The notes under the pieces were generated by a model. That model saw nothing but the letters and a program-made list of their open reading frames with translations, was not told where the DNA came from and ran no database searches. A stretch of DNA of 64,000 bases, taken from positions 1,860,001 to 1,924,000 of the forward strand of contig JACONQ010000003.1 in the NCBI GenBank assembly GCA_014281115.1. Reading direction: 5' to 3'. Each line of letters begins with the position of its first letter. Position 1 is the stretch's first letter. The DNA comes from Laburnicola sp. R22_1. Lineage: Eukaryota > Ascomycota > Dothideomycetes > Pleosporales > Didymosphaeriaceae. A program made the position numbers and the translations under genes. Shown piece by piece: positions 60,632-64,000 of this stretch.

Positions 60632-60808
60632 ATAAAGTCTATAAGGCTAAGTAAAAAGTTAATTAAAAGTTTTTAGACTTTTGCATAGTAAAAGAATATA
60701 TTAGAATTTTTCTATTACTTACTAAATAAAGTTTACTCTTTTTAGTAGAGTATATTTAGTATTTTATTCTTTTTTATTAAAACTATATAAAGTACATAAA
60801 CGTTGTTT
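60632..60808 (+). pseudogene. Ty3/gypsy integrase remnant, C-terminal part
   Basis: Reads YYIKSIRLSKKLIKSF in the region just after the R4 duplication and VYSF**SIFSILFFF further on. This fits the gypsy integrase C terminus ('ikt.rpskKLd.k..GPf.v...i....y.L.LP......vhpvFHvs.LkpY'). Joins 52430-53182 once R4 is removed. Confidence 0.65.
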
Positions 60809-60821
60809 ATACTTATAAAAG

Positions 60822-62175
60822 TTCCTTCTAGACAGAAGTATAAACTGTGTCCACTTATTTAGTTTTTAAATAGCCCTACTATATTTAATTTCTATATTCT
60901 TCTATTGCGTTATTAGCCTCTATATAATATAAAAATACGTAATGTTATGTGTAAGCGCTAAGCTCTAGGACTAGAGCGCGTTAAAGTTTTTCTAATATCT
61001 CTCCCTAGCTTCTAAGATAACTAACCCTATAACAACAACACTCTAACTTACTTGCCTATCCACTGTATTACTAGATAATTAACACTACCTTATAACCTTT
61101 TACTACGTTACTAGATAACTAACTACTTAGAACTTTCTATTCTACTCTACTACTATTAAAGATCTTCGTCGTATTAAGATTCTAATCAAGGTCGACTACT
61201 CTACTACTATAATATATAACAAATTGCGCGCGCGCCTACTTCTAACACTAAATAGTATCCTACGATTCTTTACTAGTAACCTATTAATCTTTAGATACCT
61301 AGCTATCACTCTACCTATCTTCTATAGAAATCCTATTGTATAAGCACGTACCTATATATTCTCTACGCCTCTAGCACCTACTTAGTATAGCTATTACTAT
61401 TATTATAGAAGTAATAAGCTATTAATTAGAAATCTAACATTACTTATAGCCCTTAGTAGTAATTACTTCTATAAGCTATATTGTAGTATATAGCTCCTAG
61501 CCTAGACTCTTACTTTATAAAAATGTCTATATTCTTTTAGTTCTTATTCTTAATAGTTGTAAGTACTTTACACCTAAACTAGTATAAGGCAATTTATATT
61601 ATAAGGCTTATCCTACCTTTAATTCTAGACTTCTACTTAAGAAGAAATATATTCTTTTTAATGTAGTAATTTAATTCTATAGCAGCTATCTACTTGCTAT
61701 ATAGGTCTATAGCAAATACTATATAGTTTTTAATATCTAGTCGTGTCTAGCTATTATACCTAGCTGTGTTATATCTAGCTGGATTATACCTAGCTGCGTT
61801 ACTATTTATATCTCTTAAGTAGGGGCGTAATACTATATATCTAGTAGCAATAGCATCTTTAGGGTAAGAAATAGCTATAGTAATTTGAAGGTCTTGCGTA
61901 ATAATTAAATATATTATATAGTACATAAATAAACACTTAATTTCTAGTTGCGAATTTTATATTATATGCGCGCAGATAATTATATATTATATTTTTAACT
62001 CCCTCTAGTATAAGGGGCTAATTTACACGTGCTAATAAATAGTTATATTAAATAATTCCTGGTCTAACCTATTTCCAAGCTGCTTTACCTTTTTTAATAC
62101 GTTTTTACCATATTTATAGCTTTTCCTTATAGTGTTATACTATATACTAAAAGGTCTATAATGTTTCTCTTTCTA
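60822..62175 (-). repeat. R2 repeat (minus) carrying a 40-bp R4 micro-insertion
   Basis: Perfect 13-bp duplication 'atacttataaaag' (60809-60821 and 62176-62188). Net of the insert it is about 1.3 kb, the usual R2 length. Confidence 0.88.
61156..61195 (-). repeat. 40-bp R4 end with a 14-bp target duplication
   Basis: 'ttaaagatcttcgtcgtatt...ggtcga' equals the first ~40 bp of R4 (compare 4237-4275) and sits between perfect copies of 'ctactctactacta' (61142-61155 and 61196-61209), a sequence present once in other R2 copies. Confidence 0.85.
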
Positions 62176-62208
62176 ATACTTATAAAAGCTTATTTATTAT
62201 ATTTACAG

Positions 62209-63494
62209 CCTCCTAGGCAGAAGTATAAACTCTCTCCACTTATTTAGTTTTTAAGTAGCCCTACTATATTTAATTACTACGTTTTTCTATTGTGTTACTA
62301 GCGCCTATATAATATAATATTATAAAACGTTATATGTAAGCCCTAAGCCCTAGGACTAAAGCGCATTAAAGTTTTTCTAACATCTTCTCCTAGCTTCTAA
62401 GGTAACTAACTCTATAATAGTAACACTCTAACTTACTTACCTCTTTGCTATATTACTAAATAATTAACACTACTTTATAATCTTTTGTCCTATTACTAAA
62501 TACTTAACCACTTAGAACTTCTACTCTACTTTACTATTAAAATATACGATCAATTACACATACGCCTACTTCTAATGCTAAGTAGTACCTTACTATTCTC
62601 TACTAATAATCTATTAATCTCTAGATACCTAGCTATTACTCTATTTATCTTTTATAAAAATTCTGTAATATAAGCGCGTACTTATATATCCTCTAAGTCT
62701 CTAGCACTTACGTAGTATAGCTGTTACTATTATTATAGAAGTAATAAGCTATTAATTAGAAATCTAATATTACTTATAGTCCTTAGTAGTAATTACTTCT
62801 ATAAGCTATATAGTAGTATATAGCTATAAGCCTAAACTCTTACTTTATAATAATATCTATATTCTTCTAGTCTTTATTTTTAATAGTTGTAATCACCTTA
62901 TACCTAAACTAGTATAAGGCAATCTATATTATAAGACTTATCTTGCCTTTAATCCTAGGCTTCTACTTAAAAAGATATATATTGTCTTTAATATAGCAAT
63001 CTAACTCTATAGTAGTATCTACTTACTATATTGGTTCCTAGTAAATATTATATAGTTTTTAATATCTAGCAGCGTCTAGCTATTATAACTAGTTATGCTA
63101 TACCTTGCTGCGTTATTATTTACGTTTTCTAGATAGGGGCGTAACACTATACGTTTAGTAGCGATAGCGTCTTTAGTGTAAAGAATAGATATAGCGACCT
63201 TAAGGTCTTACGCAATAATTACATATATTCTATAGTAGATAAATAAATACTTAATTTATATCTAGTTACAGATTTTATATTATATACGCGTAGACAACTA
63301 TATATTATATTATTAACTACCTCCAGTATAAACATCTAATTTGCATATGCTAATAAATAGTTATAATAAATAGTCCTTAGCCTCACCTATCTTTAAGCTG
63401 CTTCACCTTTTTTAATATGTTTTTAGCACACCTATAGCTTTTCCTTATAGTATTGTACTATATATTAAAAGGTCTGCGATATTTCTCTTTCTAG
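62209..63494 (-). repeat. R2 repeat (minus), second tandem copy
   Basis: 14-bp duplication with one C/T change ('tattatatttacag' 62195-62208; 'tattatatttatag' 63495-63508). The full-length family form, about 1286 bp, separated from the previous R2 only by target duplications and ~6 bp. Confidence 0.85.
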
Positions 63495-63508
63495 TATTAT
63501 ATTTATAG

Positions 63509-63697
63509 TGCGGACGTATAGAGAGCTGTGGTAGCAATAAGTGTTACTGCCTATAAGCAAGTTAACGTGTTATATATACTTATAGCATATAAGTATAAAG
63601 TAGTTACTAATATATATATAGGTATAGTGTACTAAACTAATATTATATAATTAATAACTAAGCGTATATAATATACAATTACTATAGGTATCTAATA
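63509..63697 (-). repeat. R3 repeat, second copy (possible solo LTR)
   Basis: Matches 51997-52188, starts 'tgcggacg' and ends near 'tctaata'. Immediately follows the R2 target duplication. Confidence 0.45.
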
Positions 63698-63699
63698 TT

Positions 63700-64000
63700 T
63701 CTCTTAGCAACAATAGCCTCACAAAAACCAAAAAAGTTTATTATATTTTATACTTATTAAGTAATAAAATTTATAAAGTAAACTACCTTTTAATAGGTAG
63801 TAAAAGGTAATAAATGATAAAAGTATCTAGTTGTATAGTTTAGTTACTTTAAGATTAAAAACAGCTAGAAACTAGCTATATTAATTAGCCTACCTACTCT
63901 TAAAGAGTACTAGAAACAGCTTAAGATAACTCTAAAGAAATTATAATAAATATTACTAGTACTAATAGGTTTAGGCTATAAATAACCTCTTAAAGAAGAT
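63700..64000. other. AT-rich end of window, nothing recognised
   Basis: About 300 bp, no repeat match or frame that I can support. Confidence 0.35.

Overview
This window looks like a gene-free, AT-rich, transposon-packed block of a filamentous ascomycete (Pezizomycotina) genome. I see no intact host gene, rRNA or tRNA. Nearly everything readable is a transposable element (TE), and most copies carry the scars of repeat-induced point mutation (RIP): C-to-T and G-to-A changes, TAG/TAA stops where Gln or Trp codons are expected, and very little CpA/TpG while CpG survives. The families (pogo/Fot1-type Tc1-mariner elements with TA target duplications, a hAT element, Ty1/copia, Ty3/gypsy, and short families with 8-17 bp target duplications) are those typical of such genomes. 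Species cannot be fixed from the window.

The layout is a series of nested insertions, each checkable from its target-site duplication (TSD). 1-7829: a decayed pogo-like element running off the left edge, then copies of families I call R1, R2 and R4, a truncated R5 fragment and a 25-bp tandem array. 7830-15933: R1 containing R4 (8440-15411) containing a hAT element (8675-14337), which carries a decayed hAT transposase and, unexpectedly, a histone H3-like pseudogene. 16857-19823: R1 containing a RIP-degraded pogo-like element G. 19837-26648: R4 containing pogo-like element A, containing element C, containing element B. 26792-32976: pogo-like element D containing E containing F. 32979-46366: R2 and R1 copies, gag-, RT- and integrase-like remains of retroelements, and a large inverted repeat (R5). 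46372-51881: a RIP-degraded LTR element with 288-bp LTRs and a 5-bp TSD. 52430-60800: a Ty3/gypsy integrase split by R4, which holds a (TTA)n tract that is itself split by a complete Ty1/copia element. 60822-63494: two R2 copies side by side, then a solo-LTR-like repeat to near the end.

Age can be read from nesting: inner elements (B, F, the copia element) keep long readable frames, outer ones (R1, R4, gypsy, hAT) are almost wholly converted to TA-rich sequence. Element B is the best preserved, with all three catalytic aspartates, one nonsense codon and probable frameshifts near the C terminus. Nothing here forms a working pathway. The biological interest lies in the nesting, the bipartite ends shared by the pogo-like elements, the captured histone fold, and the unexplained R1/R2/R4/R5 families. 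All family names R1-R5 and A-H are my own labels; homology calls were made by reading translations by eye, without a database search.
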